Origin: Echinostoma caproni
Lineage: Eukaryota; Platyhelminthes; Trematoda; Plagiorchiida; Echinostomatidae
Assembly (NCBI GenBank): GCA_900618425.1
Contig: UZAN01040256.1
Location: forward strand, 1 to 64,000
Reading direction: 5' to 3'
Length of the DNA: 64,000 nt
Numbering within the stretch: position 1 is the first letter of the stretch; the number at the start of each line of letters is the position of its first letter. Both the position numbers and the translations under genes were made by a program. The notes beneath the pieces were generated by a model that had not been told where the DNA came from, made no database searches, and saw only the letters and a list, made by a program, of their open reading frames with translations. Shown piece by piece: positions 33,501-46,720 of this stretch.

Positions 33501-36268
33501 TTTGGTAGCTAGTTGGTGAACAGGAAATATTTATTAGGTTGCATGTGTCACCCTCTGTTGCAAACATTCAAAGTTATGGACAAATACACTAGAGTGACCC
33601 ATGCTTTATTTACCTAAGGTTATTATGAATGCACAATACACACACGTAGGGAAGAAAACGCATGCATCTGCTTTGTTGCCTTAAAGAGACGATTCATTTG
33701 AAATCATTTGTGGACGAACTGTCATTTTGCTAGGTTTTGTGTGATTGAGGTGGACCTGTTAACCATCACGACGACATTTTACCGTTTGTGTACCTGATTG
33801 GAGAATAATAACACTTAATATGATCAACAGTTTTAGAGTCAATTTCACTGAGCATTATATTTAAAGAAATACCCGGAAAATCTAGTTCTAGTTAGTGAAT
33901 ACTGCATAAAAGTTTTAGTGTTATCATCCGCTAGCCAACACATATTTTGAATCCCACCCGAAAAACGCCAAACTGACGTAAAGAGCGCAATATTTTGTCC
34001 TATTCGTATCAAAATTAAGTTGAAGAATCCCGGTGGTGGACGAGAAAAGGTCTTAGTGAACCGATTAATTGTTGACAGCTGACCACATCGAACCTCAGGT
34101 GAGGAGTGGTCAACTTTGCTATCGACTTCTCAACTATTGATAAACTAAATCTTTTACCACTCAGAATGCATATTTGTCATGTGAACAAATTCGGACGAAC
34201 CACAGTCATCATGTTCTTGGTCAATGGTTTGCGGTTTTCTTAATCGCTGATAGTTTGATAACAATGCAAAATGATTATTCCAGTAGAATGTTTGTAAGAA
34301 CTCTTGAAAGGACAAAAGCAATGGTTTACAGACAACCTGAAGGTTGAAACGCTATTTCAAACGGATTTCTTAACCTTATCATTTCCCTTTGGTGGTATCA
34401 CTATTGACGAATGGGATTGAAGAGGACCTCCTTAGAATTGGTGGGCCTAGGTTAGACGAAGCTGTTCCAGTACGACGTCTGCTGCGTACACTGTGTCCGA
34501 CGGACGGCAAAATATTACAATTTCCGTATCTATAAACATTCAAATGAAAGTTGTAAACAACTTAAATATATTGTTTTTAACTATAATCCTGATATAGTGC
34601 ACCTTCGAATGCCTGCAAATTTCTGAAGCAGCTGGGTATGATTTTGTACCCCAAAGCACAGCATATTCCGATGGTTTACAAATCATCAGTTCCGAACCCG
34701 TCTGTTCATCGGTGCTCTTTGCTCCACACCCCATCCCCCGCAGTGATTTTTGCATAACCGGCCATCATTAAGGGTCCAAGCATACATGAAACAAATAACA
34801 GTACATCGGAGATAAGTACCCGCGATTAAGTCATCAAAACACGGTGATCGAGAAAACGGGTGTCCTACCAGATACTGAACTCTACGGTTTAACCACATGC
34901 GGAAGATACGTTTTATCTCCATTTGGTTATCGAAACAGACTTTAAGGTGCCCCCGTAAACGGTACTAATTCGTTTGATTCAGTGTACTAGGTTTACACAA
35001 GTGCGATGCTCTCATTATCTGCCATGAGCGTTCGAGACCGAATGTGTACGACGCCGCATCAACCAAAAGCCTAGAGTCCGCTTATCTCAATCTAACGGCA
35101 GAGCCCTCGACTTCACGGGCTACTGTAAGTGCTTTTCCACTAGTATCAACGATTGAGCAGTGAAAATACAAGTCGATGCAGTTTACGATGTAACTTTAAT
35201 TACTCGAGCAACTTGGAAATTCACAAGTCGACCAGTCTATCAATAGATCACCGAAATTATTTTGAGTGGCATCTGCGATATAACTGTCTCTTCTTGCTAA
35301 ACTCCTGATTTGATCATGTGGTATCGATTGGGTTGACCCATTGAACTAGTGGCAGTTTCCCTTTGATGATATTTACCAAGTCAAGTCGTTTGATCAGAGT
35401 TTGGAAATTGATTGCAGAACACAGCTATGTCTCCTTGTACCAGACGAAATTAAATTCGTATTCTCTTCAAAACAGCTGATCTAGCTCAAAGTATTTGGGG
35501 TGAATGGTCTAGCTAACTACTCCGCGTGGGTTGAGCAGATTGCAGAGGCATAAGGATCTGTGCCGAGTTTGCGAGCATACCAAACCAATGTCTCAAGGCA
35601 AACTGGCAACCACCATCCGTTCTGGATGATTTTTTCACCAAATTAAACGACTGTGAAATATTTCCTAACATGATTTCTCCAAAGTTTACATACAGATGTA
35701 TGTCAGAAATTATTGCAGTTATCTGAGAGTGATTTTTGACTTCAATTTGGCGATGCTCATTATACAGTCAATCTCCAGTCAACCCCCGAGAAGTCGCATT
35801 TTCTGTCCCACTTTTTGGAAAAGTTAAACCCGCCGCACGTGTAGTTTCTGACTTCTGACTTTGTAATGTCGCATCACTCAATATGTCGCAGTTCCTGCTA
35901 CCTTCTCACTTGGTCGTTGACCAGTGTTCGGGACGGCCAGTGATCAGCCAACATGCAGTGTCGCACTAAGCCAATGGCGTTCCACCTAGAGCAATGCGAA
36001 GATGACACTGTTCACTGATTGTAAAATCTCTACGAGGGAGACACATCGATACCAACAATCAACGGCTATCAATTGACCTTAATCTGTCACTCATGTTTGC
36101 CGACACTGGTCATAACGAATATATCAATAGATTGGAACATCCACCGGCAACATACAAGCAAACCAAGGAATAGATGTGTAGAGAACTATTATTACACATT
36201 TTCCACCAGAAAATGATAAATAGATTGCACAGTAAACAATCTGTTTGTAATACGAGAAAGAAGTCAAT
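30561..36268. other. Non-coding, no recognisable gene
   Basis: It contains a short imperfect (AAT)n run at about 30855-30880 and a small assembly gap of six N at 32402-32407. Open frames up to 120 codons (for example 31394-31756, -) carry no recognisable motif or convincing splice frame. Confidence 0.45.
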
Positions 36269-37310
36269 GTGCCGACTATACTCCGTAACGGATATTTCAC
36301 TTTGGAAAACTCAGTTTTGCGATCCCTGGGCATGCACGACACAGCATATCGTGTGTCTTTCCTCGAATATAGTAATGCTTTTAGTTGTCTTGACAGGAGC
36401 AGGCTTTTGTCCCTACTCCAAGGCTCTGGATTGTCCCACGCTACCCTATCTCCACTCCAATATTATTTTGCTGGTGGAACACAATTCACGAAGTTTCTTC
36501 GTAATACCTCTAACACCTTACCGGTCAACTCCAGGGTACTCCAGGGTGCAATTCTGTCCCCCTTTCTTTTCTCTTTCTACGTTCCTGATCTTTCTTCTGA
36601 TCCTGGTGATCTCATTAATTACGCTGATGATTTCACAATAGGTTCCAAACTCCTAGATAATTTCCGTTGCGCACAGCGTTAAACCAGTTTATCTGCCCTA
36701 AGCTTATGGTCTTCGTCTTCCAAGCTATTTCTCAATGCTTCCAAATGTAGGAATGTCACCTTTTTGCGCGTCAAAGGAGAACGACTATATTCTTTTGAAA
36801 TCAATTGTTCGGTTGCCCATATTGACAACCAGCCTGTTTCCCCAGTACATTATCTGCAATACCTGAGTGTCTCCCACGATCTCACCTGGACCTCACACTT
36901 AAATTCTACTTTTGGAAAAATTCGACGATTGTGTTCCTTTATTTCCCGCTTGTTTTCTTTAAACGTTCCTCCGTATTTACTCACCCGGTTTCTTTTACTC
37001 CTCTCCGATTTTCCCCAGTTTTATTTGACGGTCTTAGCGTTAAAGATTACACTATTATATGCCGCTTCATTAAAATTGTTTATCGCACAAACGGTATACC
37101 TTATTTACAATCGCTTAACTGTATCGCCGGTTTGCGGTAACTTCTGCATCAATAATCGGTTAGACATCAATCATTCACCTATTGTGATGCTGTATTTTCA
37201 CTCTTTCTTTGTGACCGCAAGCGAGGATATTTGATCCTAAAGTGCAAGAAGCTGAGAATCAGTCCATTAGGATGAATAAAGCGACTTTTGACTCGAATTG
37301 ATTTGGCACA
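36269..37310 (+). mobile_element. 5'-truncated CR1-like LINE fragment
   Basis: This is a second LINE subfamily. The palm begins with FLEYSNAFSCLDR (motif A, about 36357-36399), followed by SRVLQGAILSPFLFSFY (motif B, about 36530) and LINYADDFTIG (motif C, about 36613). A downstream frame (36764-37234) gives the thumb region with YLSVSHDLTWTSHL, equivalent to the conserved YLG-x-x-x-(D/N)-x-L-x-W segment. The element ends near 37290 with AGGATGAATAAAGCGACTTT, close to the 3' end of the other CR1-like copies. No endonuclease is seen upstream, as expected from incomplete reverse transcription. The catalytic Asp of motif A is Glu, and a frame break follows motif C. Confidence 0.8.
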
Positions 37311-39109
37311 TTTTAGATGGCTTGATTTCCTTCGATTACGATTTCGTGTCCCTTGTTCTCAGTGTGTCCCACCTGGTTCATTCCTATTTTCTTCGAATTG
37401 GTTAATATTGATGTTTTGAATATTATAGCTAAAAGAGTTGTGTATTATAGTGGATGCCATTTACGCAATTCTGTGGTTAGTGTAACATTGCAACCGAATG
37501 GAGGAATATCTGGAATTAATATACGCTAATTGTGTCAGAAGAAATTCCATTGAAGGAAGGTGGGTACTTTTATGATAGCCAGATACTTGAAACCGAAGAG
37601 GGGCTAAATACCGGATGCAATGTACCAATATTAGGCTGAGAGCATCATAAAAGATTTGAATTTCTTTGATTCATAATGGATACGCAGGCCGGTGTATTAA
37701 AATTCTGTTATAATTAAACGATATGTAATTATAAACGTTGAGAACAAGTAACGGAATTAACGTTCATTTCATCGATCCGGTTCATTTTGTCACCAAGATC
37801 ACAACCCATTTATCATGCAACTTAATAGCATCTACTACGAACTAACATGCTGTGTTGCAAGTCCTGGAATTTACCCATTTTTTCGAATTCCCGATGGGTG
37901 CGACAAAGCGAGAGATTGATTGTATTTTGTGTAGCATCAACTAATAGGGGTTAATCAATGATAGTGCTGACAGAAGACCTGATTTGATAAAAAGCGTGCT
38001 GCCACTGAACAAATTTGCCCCCACCCTTTATAAATTGAGACCCAGTAATCCTTCCTTCGATTGATAACTTTCTTCACAGTTTCGTATCACTTCAATACCG
38101 CCCGCGAGTAAGGTGAAATCGGTTGCAGAATCTGAAAACCGAATGACACTGGTGAACTGTATATGAACACGTATTTGGTACAATTCGGAGAGTCCTCTCG
38201 TTCGACTTCATTCTCACCCATAATTACCCCCCCCCCCATTGAAAGTTGATCATGGTAGTTTTTCGGTTGAAGAGGACAGTATTACTTTTAGGATTGCTGT
38301 TGATTCATTTTTGAAGATTCCACTAGTAGTACACTAGTCACGTTTACTAGAAAAGTTAGAGAAATCACAATGAACGGATACGTAATCTCGATCAGTCGCC
38401 CCTAGACGACTGATAGTTAAACGACCGAGGTAAACGTGTTTCTACATAAAAGATTGTCCTGCATGTGGCAAGGCAACTGGGTTATGGAGAGTTCAAATAA
38501 TACGAATAAGTTCCTTTTGAATATTTCCTAATAAGCGTTTAATTTGGATGCTCTTAAGACCGTTTGCTTTGCAATAAAACATTCTCTTCTTTCCTCTAAC
38601 ACATGCAAATAATATCTCAGAATTTATATAGAGCGTACTAAAACCTGTTTGTCGTGGTAGATGAGCGCACCTTGAAGCATTTGAAAAATTATCGAACTCA
38701 TTTCATCCGTCAGTTGGCTGGTGATGAACCTCACCGTTTGTTCAATTCGAAAACGTAGCTAGTTTGAGGGAAAGTAGTAGAGAGGACCAAATTTTAGACA
38801 TTATAACTCTGGGGAAAATTCTCCTGTGCTGGCTAGTGTGATAGTTTAACCGAGGGTGTTAGTGTAGCTCGCACAGTTCACTTACACTTGTCCGGTTCAT
38901 CGTCTAGCAAGGCATAGTGGAGAGTGCATTTGGTGTCCTTGTTGAAACTGCAAAGTGCCTAAGCTTTTGAACTCAATGTGTGCATATCCGTGGGTAGTAA
39001 GTATCATGCCCAGACAATGCCCAAATAAAATGAAATAACACTTCATAGGTGCATCGTACGTGTGCGTATCATGTGAGGTCGCAGTGTTCAACTTATTGTC
39101 ACAGAAACC
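37311..39109. other. Non-coding, no recognisable feature
   Basis: An 11-base C run lies at about 38227-38237. Nothing else could be supported. Confidence 0.5.
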
Positions 39110-39142
39110 CCGGAGGTCATGTGTCCGACTCCCGTCACCATT
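39110..39142 (+). repeat. SINE-like B-box fragment
   Basis: GGAGGTCATGTGTCCGACTC followed by CCGTCACCA is a mutated version of the B-box half seen at 13428, 24219 and 25943. The A-box half is not clear. Confidence 0.35.
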
Positions 39143-40509
39143 GTGCGCCCTCGTTTGTTCTCTGTGTCCATAAAAGGTTTAATATTTGTGCAAGCAAACC
39201 GGGAAAATGAAAAGAGATCATCGTCATAAGACATGAGGTTTTGAAAAAAATGACCTTGTTCATTGAGATATTCTGCATGAATAAAATAAATCTTTCTTTC
39301 TTCCTAAAAAGGCGCACAGATTCTAAAGTGAAGCTCACTCCGTCACCTTCTATCATTCTTAGTCAAACGATAGCTTCAGTTCACAACAGTCCATGTAACA
39401 AGAGAGGGCCGCATTTATCACGCAGCCTTGCATTAAGTAATTTCATTTAAATTAGATTTTGAGCAAAGTTTGAAAATATATGTTGTTCCATATCAAATAG
39501 ATTGAAAGACTGGAGGTTAGCTTTCTCCCAACTTACTCCACTTGGACAGATTCATTAAATCACGCGGTATGAGGATAATTTTGCCTAAATTACCGTTTGT
39601 TTGTATTGTGTAAATACGACTGATTTATGTCAGTTTCGCGTATTCAACACAAACCTTACGAATGTCCATTGGAAAATATATTTTGAGCACCTCCAAGTGG
39701 GACACATTTCACATGTCCAATGTTTAGTCTAAGTAACTGAAAATAATTTATTTCCTAACTCGCGTGGAGTGGATTAGGTTGATTTGGCACGAGGGAATAT
39801 TTTGGGCACATTTCGTTGTGCCTCTCGAAACTACTTTGTTTGTTCAGGTGCCGATTGCAAGTTGGTAAATAAATGTCAACTATCAGCGAATTTCGTGACC
39901 GCAAGCATAAGTTTTCAGCAAGTGGAGTTGTGAAATCGTAGCGACCCACTTTTAAGCCAATCTTTTATAGGTAAAATCTACCAAAACGTCAATAAAGCAA
40001 CTGTCTCTGCGTGTGTGTTTATTTTTCCAAATCAATAGACGTATAGTTTCTCAGAGCACTGAAAACCGGTTCTCACGGGAAGGATTTATTTTATTTTATA
40101 TTGTGAATTATGTATGTCAGTCACAGAGGAATAGATGGAATCTTCTGTTAATGATCCAGGCAGCGGTTCAAGTTCAGTCGATAACTATAAGAGCAGAACT
40201 ACTGGGAAATTAAACGTCTGACAGTTACGGCAGAGACGATTAGTGAAGTATTGATATAACAATGCAGAATCCCCCCTCCCGATGGAAAATCAAGCATGAT
40301 GTCACTTTACCTCTCTCTTTATGGAGTTAAATTAAATTGTTTGATGCGCGTTAAAAAAGCGTGATGCCAGCATTCCGGTTTGAAGTATTCTCTCTAATAA
40401 ATGTCCTTTAAGTAACTTTTTGAGCTATGAAGTAAACAATGGCTGATGGTATAGTATATTCAATGTTCAATGTTCAATGTTCTTCAGTTAGAGGCAGAGG
40501 GTAATTTCC

Positions 40510-41100
40510 CGTATGAGCCTCATCACCACAGACTCGAAGATCTCATTCATGATAGATCTGCATACCACATTGTTCGCAGGACGCTGTCGAGCTTCCTCTT
40601 GAACATCTTATCATTGACCTCGTCCACCACGTCAGCTGGAAGGGAGTTCCAAAGATTGGTTACCCTTCGCGATAGCCGGAACCTACGGACGAAAGCTTCA
40701 ACAGCGTAAGTCCATGTCCACGAGTCCTGGTCTGCTCGCGCAGAGGGAAATACTCCATCAACTCTGGACCCATGTCACCGCGAATAATACGTCGCACACA
40801 GATGATATCACCCAGTACTCGGCGATAGGACTCCGGAAACAATCCAGTCGCATGCAATAGTTCGGTCTAGCAACACCCGCGTAACCCGGCAATCATACGA
40901 CAATCCAGTCGCATGCAATCGTTCGGTGTAGCAACACCCGCGTAACCCGGCAATCATACGGGTGGCAGCTCGTTGGACTCTCTCCAGCTTCTGATATATC
41001 ATGATCAGGGTTGTATAACATAAATGAATGCGTTGTCTCCTCAGGAGTGAGAAATGCTCCCGTTTGAACAGCTTGGTTTTCGTCTACCGGTAGGCTTTAT
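40510..41100 (-). mobile_element. LINE reverse-transcriptase C-terminal fragment
   Basis: On the minus strand the sequence reads KLERVQRAATRMIAGLRG, then GLFPESYRRVLGDIICVRRI, RTRGHGLTLLKL, RVTNLWNSLPADVV and KMFKRKLDSVL, ending with a stop at about 40550. This is the conserved C-terminal part of jockey/CR1/RTE-group ORF2 proteins (VQRRAT, L-x-x-RR-x-RGDL, N-x-WN-x-LP, FK-x-x-LD). The endonuclease and catalytic RT parts are absent, consistent with 5' truncation. A 61-bp tandem duplication at 40840-40960 shifts the frame. Confidence 0.85.
40840..40960. repeat. 61-bp tandem duplication
   Basis: Positions 40840-40900 and 40901-40960 are direct copies with a 61-bp period and two substitutions, starting CAATCCAGTCGCATGCAAT. 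As 61 is not a multiple of three, the duplication breaks the reading frame of the LINE fragment. Confidence 0.9.
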
Positions 41101-44022
41101 AAAATCTTGCACTCGCGTTCCAGTCATAAATTACAGGTAAATGAATAACCGTATTTTGGCCAAGAACAAATATGGGGCCAGTGTTGACTCAAATGTGCTT
41201 AACCGAACTGGCGTACTTGATATCCAGTCATAACTCGATGCACCAGTTGATCAAATGGTTCAGTGTTTCATCAACCGGAGAATCGGAGATCCCTTTCGAC
41301 CCGACGACTTATGTGTCAGTAGTTCCTTTTTGAGGAAGTGATAAGAAACGTCAATGCAATTGACGGGATTTCGGCATCATCATTTTGGCAGTTAGACACT
41401 CCACGTGGGGTTGACACAGCGGGTTGTGATCAACCACTTACAAGTCTCATTTATAGTTCAATGTGTTTTCTCGCGTGATTATTCAGGCTTGTATCATCAC
41501 TGAGGTTGCTCTTTTGGGGGTCTTCTTATAGCAGTCTTTGCGAATGTATATGGGATAGGATGCATACATAGTATGACGTCACATGTGGTTGCTTGTACGG
41601 ACAAAAAGAAGTCCGGTACATCAATTCATATTTTATATACCCACTTAACTACACTAGATTAATAGCTTTATTAAAAATCTGATCATAAATTTCGTCAAAA
41701 TTCCATTGGATTTGTGTTTTGAAGTTCAGACTGTGATTCCATGAGACAGAATCTGTAAAAATTCCTGAATCAAACTAAACAAGACTACGTATTGTGAGAC
41801 ATTTTAGGAAGTCTATGGTATGAATATTTATCGAAAACCAAAAAAATCTTCTCTTTGGTTGTTTTATGGGTGGTTTCATTGGAGCGGACTCTCAATTCTT
41901 ACATTACGCTCGGTAGGGGGGGGGGGGCGAGTGCATAGTAAAGGGGAGGGAAGTGAGACCGGATGGTCACTAATATTTACATCGTCCCAATACAATAGGC
42001 CAACATAAAAGCATGGCGTCATGAGTAAAACAACTTGCTAACTTCACCAGAAAGAAGAAATGTAATTAGTATTATTGTTTATTTATTATTTTATAATTTG
42101 TTGGAAAATTCCTCATACTGTTGGAAGTTCGTAATTTTCATTAGAATATCATGATTGGTCAAGTCTGTCAGATTTCTATCGACATTGTACAATGCTTTTC
42201 TGATCTTGCGTTTGGGCTTCACTCCAGGAGAGTTCAATACTTCCGCCTTGTTGAATTGCGTTTGTAATAAACCACAAAAAGTACTGGACAGCCGTTTCAT
42301 CCTTCTGTAGACTCGTCAGAAGTTAGAGTGGTTTCCGTTTCTATTAGGACTAGGGTAACAAATTTGGGGTTGGGTGTTTGCACTCTTATCCGTCAGTGAC
42401 ATGATCGATGGACAACCAACCGCCGATCATACACATACGAATTCGGATAGCTATGGTTTGTTCACGTCATACATCTTTTCTAATCACCAAACTCGGTTTA
42501 TGACTGACAAATCTGAATGACGAACAAACATCTGTGTCTCACGATAATTGTGTCCTCACAACAGACTGCATGAAAAATTGTTCTTTCTCTTCAGCCTCTT
42601 GGTAAATGGGTGGGAATTAACGGAACTAATTGCATGCCTGAGGACGATTGCCTAGATTAGCATCCAGGAAACGAAAGATGTACGAAGGGTTAATGACACT
42701 CTTCAAAGGAAGAAAGTATGAAAAACGTGCAGGCTGAACGTTTTGAAGCAGATCTGCGGCTGAAAGACTGAACATTCATAATGGCGCAGGTCTTGATATC
42801 TACCCGTTGGAATGTAGCTTTCAACCGTTGAATGCTGGTTAATTTCAGATAATATTTGTTACATTTGAATGTGTTCCCGGTGCAAAACTGGAGATTATAA
42901 CGTGGTGTTCCCCAATGATGCCTGTCTTCTTGCCACTTTCCCAAGCACAGTTCCTGATTAATAGGTAGATGAAACGTGCCAAACACTGATCATGTTTGTT
43001 CTTCTCGTTTAGTTGGAAAACACTAAGAGGTGGAGGAGTAGGGCGCTTGAAAAAGCTTCAAATCATTGCCGACAAAGACATTGATAAATAGCGCTTTATG
43101 GCAAAACCATCGATTTGCGTACAGTTTACATTGAACATTACCACAAAGGTTCCATGGAGATAAAAATCACATATTCTTTGTTGGAGTGAGATCAAAAGTA
43201 TTAAACTCAAATCCAACTAAATGCTTTAGTGCATAAGACAAAGATAAAAACGTATATTTATCCCAGATAATTAATGACAAAATGAGCCCAAACCCAGACT
43301 TTTATCGCGCTGCGGTACAGATGTAAGTGGAAGATATAAAAATATGTCACCTTGCTAAAAATGCCATGTTGTTTTTTACCAACTTTATGAATTAAAAAAT
43401 GAACGATCAAAGTCATCTTTAAATTTACCACGAGGATCGACGAGACAAGCACAACCCTGTGTTACTGGGCGGATTACTGGACCACCTTGAGACGCATGAC
43501 ACAAATGCCATTGGTGAAAAGTGAACATACCACTTTGGAAACGAATCGCTCCCTTCTTTTTACTACCTCACTCGTTTAAGGGAAAAACGTGTTACTTTAC
43601 TGGATAGAAGACTCGATGGGAGATGTTATGTAATCTTTGCAGGCAGACTGGAACTTTATTTCTCATATCTGACATGCAGATGGCTGTTCCGATGTTAGTG
43701 TGAATCGTCGGCCGTATTTACTCGCCGGTCTCTTATCCGAAACGACATGGTTCACAATTCGACGTGCTACCTATGCGAATATTCGGGTATTCACTTGAAG
43801 TTTCGTCGGTGGTACATTAGACAGATGCGTTTTATCCAAGTGACACTAGTCAGCGTCCAACGATAGAGAGAGAGTGATATATTTTGACAAAGTATTGCAA
43901 ATCGGTTCTCGTAGCTCGGGTGAACTGAATTCCATTTTGCCTGTTCTCCCCGAACTTGGCAATTTGTTTGCAAACGTTTCATCACCAGCTGTCGAGGTGA
44001 CATCATCATCATTGTTTGTGAA
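41101..44022. other. Non-coding, no recognisable gene
   Basis: A run of twelve G lies at about 41917-41928. At 42637-42676 the plus strand has CCTGAGGACG...GGAAACGA, a decayed hammerhead-like arrangement. Nothing else is supported. Confidence 0.45.
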
Positions 44023-44799
44023 GTCAAGTCAAGTCAAGCTTTATTCACCCAACAGGATGAATTTGCAGCACTTTGGACAACTAACAGTGAGGAAAACATT
44101 AAGCACTGGAATAAAAAGAAGAAATATACATTTACTAAATGCAAAAGATACGAATTAGATTAAATCCTTATTTGATAGACGGCTGTTTCATTCAGTAATA
44201 ATATTTTCTCGGTTGATTGAGATACGAGCAAAGTAAGGGATCATGCTGTTTTTGTATGTGATGGTGCATGCACAAAGAATCGTAATTGGGAACGGGTAAT
44301 TGGATGGGATATTGATTTATTTAAATGAAAGTGTAGGCAGTGTTCTTCATTGGACAGGATATGGCTGATAAATCGACCACATGAATCAAAATGCTTGCTC
44401 ACAATAAAGTCAACCAAAACCGTCTTTGAAATACCGCTGCAGTGAGAAAGACTTTAAATAGATGTGGAAAAGAGAATAAAGTCCTCCTGTTTCAGAACAG
44501 TAGAATATAGAGGGAACAATACAACCAATGCGGAAGAATGCATGCAGCCAAAAATTTAGGAATTGCATTTAGGGGAACGCCGAGCTTTTTAAGGCAACAG
44601 CGTAGAAGAATAGCCTACGAGCCCTAATATGAATGTTTTCAACATGTTTAGACCAAGAAAGATTGTGTGACAAAATAACTTCAAGATATTTCACAGTTAG
44701 CTTTGGGGATAATATTACCATTAACAGGAAGTTAAGGCTGATTACTCAAAAGGGTTTGACAAGGCATACCTGTTTCAAGGCGAAATGAAACATCCAGAC

Positions 44800-45740
44800 A
44801 TTTATCTACATACAGATTGCGGAGTTGACCGACTAAAACGTTTACTTAGACAATCCTGAGGTTGACAGAAACAATCGGGAACAGCCGAGGGACAACCGAT
44901 CACTACGTCATCAGCATACTTGCAGGCGATAAAGTTGGGAGGGATGGGAAGATCATTAGTATACAATGAAAAAAGAAATGGAGACAAAATTTCACCCTGA
45001 AAAGCTCCAGAGTTAACGTCTAGCAGGGGGGAAGATTTATCGTTACAAAATTGTATTGCGTCCTATGAATAAAGTAATTATTTAGTAAATTGAGCAAATT
45101 CGATGCCAGAGCACAATACGGGAGACGTTGAATCACAATGCCGCGGTCAAGTGATCCGAAAGCATTATCATATTCACGAAAAGTAAAACGGACGATGCCA
45201 ACCCCTTTATTCAATAAGGATGAAACGCAGTGAACAATGTGAGCAATAGCATCAAGATTGGAAAGCGAATGTTTGTAAGCAAACTGAATAGGGTCACGGG
45301 TGACAGATAAAAGAGTCAGCTGGTTAAATAGGACTTTTGTGAAAACTTTCAATAATGCTGATGTGCAGGCAAGATCCTCTCCGGGGAACTGCTGTTATCC
45401 GAGCAGCTCTCCAACAATCAGGGATACTTCCAGATGACATATACAAATTGAACAACTCAGAAACAGGTAAAGCAAGTTGTTCAGCACACTGTTTCAACAA
45501 GAAGGGGGGCAATGAATCAAGGCCATGTGCCTTGTTAGATTTAAGGGACTTCAGTACATGCAGGACTTCCACAGGGGTGATAGATTGGCTCTCCCCAGTA
45601 GATGCAAATAAAGATGGTGTTGAGTTCCGTACAATAGCTTTTACGAGTTGACGGTTTAACTCATCAACATCCTGGAAAGAGCTATTGTTCCCGATACGAG
45701 TTTCAATACACATCTGACTTAAGTGCTGTATTTCCATTNT
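44800..45740 (-). pseudogene. LINE reverse transcriptase remnant
   Basis: The frame 45737-45324 covers the linker and finger region (DVDELNRQL, SLKSNKAHGLDSLPPF, SSGSIPDCWR), 45352-45020 the palm through EYDNAFGSLDRG, and 44987-44802 motifs B and C (MSPFLFSLYTNDLP, KYADDVVIG). The YADD box is intact. Motif A reads RE-YDNAF where copy 1 has LDYANAF, so the catalytic Asp is replaced or displaced. Confidence 0.85.
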
Positions 45741-46079
45741 TTGATGAATAATGATAGATGTTTGACAGCACTGCGCCTTCCAGTCCTGTAAGTCTTTTCT
45801 TTACCACTTCGAAGCCTTTTTAGAAGAGGCGAAGAGAATCTGTCATTTCGAATATATAGGGAGTCAACTGGGTAACACAGATAATAGCAAAAATTAGGAT
45901 AGCATGTAAGATCCTCACAACTGGAAGAGTTGTCAATATTGGAAAAGATAGTAAAATCGGTAGATGAAACCGTATTTTTAAGTTTGGATAAGTTGTCAGG
46001 AGTGCTATTTCTCCTTCNCTCCTTCTGGTTCTAGATGTGGAACGGTTCATTTCGTAGTGAAAGTATTTACCGTAAATCT

Positions 46080-46710
46080 TGGGATCCAAAAGTAGAGGAA
46101 TGGTTGGAGTTACCTATGGAAGCCCGCTTCTGAATGAAAAAGATTTCGGGGTTATTTACAAAAATCTCGTCAAGTTGGGCACTAAGCAGAGTAAAATATT
46201 TACAAGATTGGTCAGGCCTAACGTTGTAGGAAAAGGAATATTAAAACGATTAAAATCACCAGCGGCAATGCATAAAGACTGGTCTAAACCTGTTGCAAGT
46301 TATGAGAATAAAGAGTTGACGAACAGACGAATATCAGAGGCAGGCCTGTCGGAGGCCACGCAAATGTTCATTAATGTAATGTGGTGAAAGTGACTGAGAA
46401 ATCGGGGCTAACAATGAACAAAAATACAATCTATCTTGAGAGTGGAAAATTGAAAACATTACGAGCATCTTTGCACTATTTATTTTTGGCCACCTCTGTG
46501 AGGGAGGTTTGCATTGTAATCGCCTTGAATCGTCAAATCCGTCAAGATGCACGACGTTGTCGTCACTGTTAGGATATAGCCAGATTGCCTAGAATAGTAT
46601 TACCCCTACTATCTCGCATTCCTTCTGGTATATGATGCTCTTGACATCATTAAGTTTTCCCATGAACGAACGAATGGTGTATGGGATAATAGACGGAACG
46701 TTTAAATTAT
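46080..46710 (-). pseudogene. LINE APE endonuclease, GDFN motif present
   Basis: The N-terminal RSFMGKLNDVK segment, the EIVGV...WLYPN segment (equivalent to ETWL-x-P), HLDGFDDSRR and the AAGDFNRFN block, which contains the GDFN active-site motif, are all recognisable. They are spread over at least three frames with a stop in the ETWL region. It is homologous to 14470-15110 on the plus strand. Confidence 0.8.
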
Positions 46711-46720
46711 CAACAGAACG

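Larger units (their letters stand above)
44023..46720 (-). mobile_element. CR1-like LINE, best-preserved copy
   Basis: Reading the minus strand, the APE endonuclease runs from about 46700 to 46080 (IRSFMGKLNDVKSIIYQ, then EIVGV, VHLDGFDDSRR and, in another frame, AAGDFNRFNIP and SAQLDEIFVNN). A linker gives SSPLLKRLRSGKEKTYR at about 45835. The reverse transcriptase follows: NKAHGLDSLPPFLLKQ (45530), RDPIQFAYKHSLS (45300), EYDNAFGSLDRG (motif A, 45175) and KYADDVVIG (motif C, 44920). The 3' end is GGGTGAATAAAG followed by (CTTGA)n at about 44050-44023. The sequence is the same family as 14197-17155. Several frame changes and a stop remain; the N at 46018 lies between exact CTCCTTC copies, so part of the damage may be an assembly error. 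Confidence 0.9.

Noticed and set aside
36174..36641. 155-codon plus-strand frame overlapping the LINE fragment
   Set aside because: It is an alternative frame of the reverse transcriptase, whose motifs lie in the frame starting at 36269.
45355..46387. Plus-strand open frames over 44.0-46.7 kb
   Set aside because: They are antisense shadows of the minus-strand LINE, which carries the recognisable motifs.
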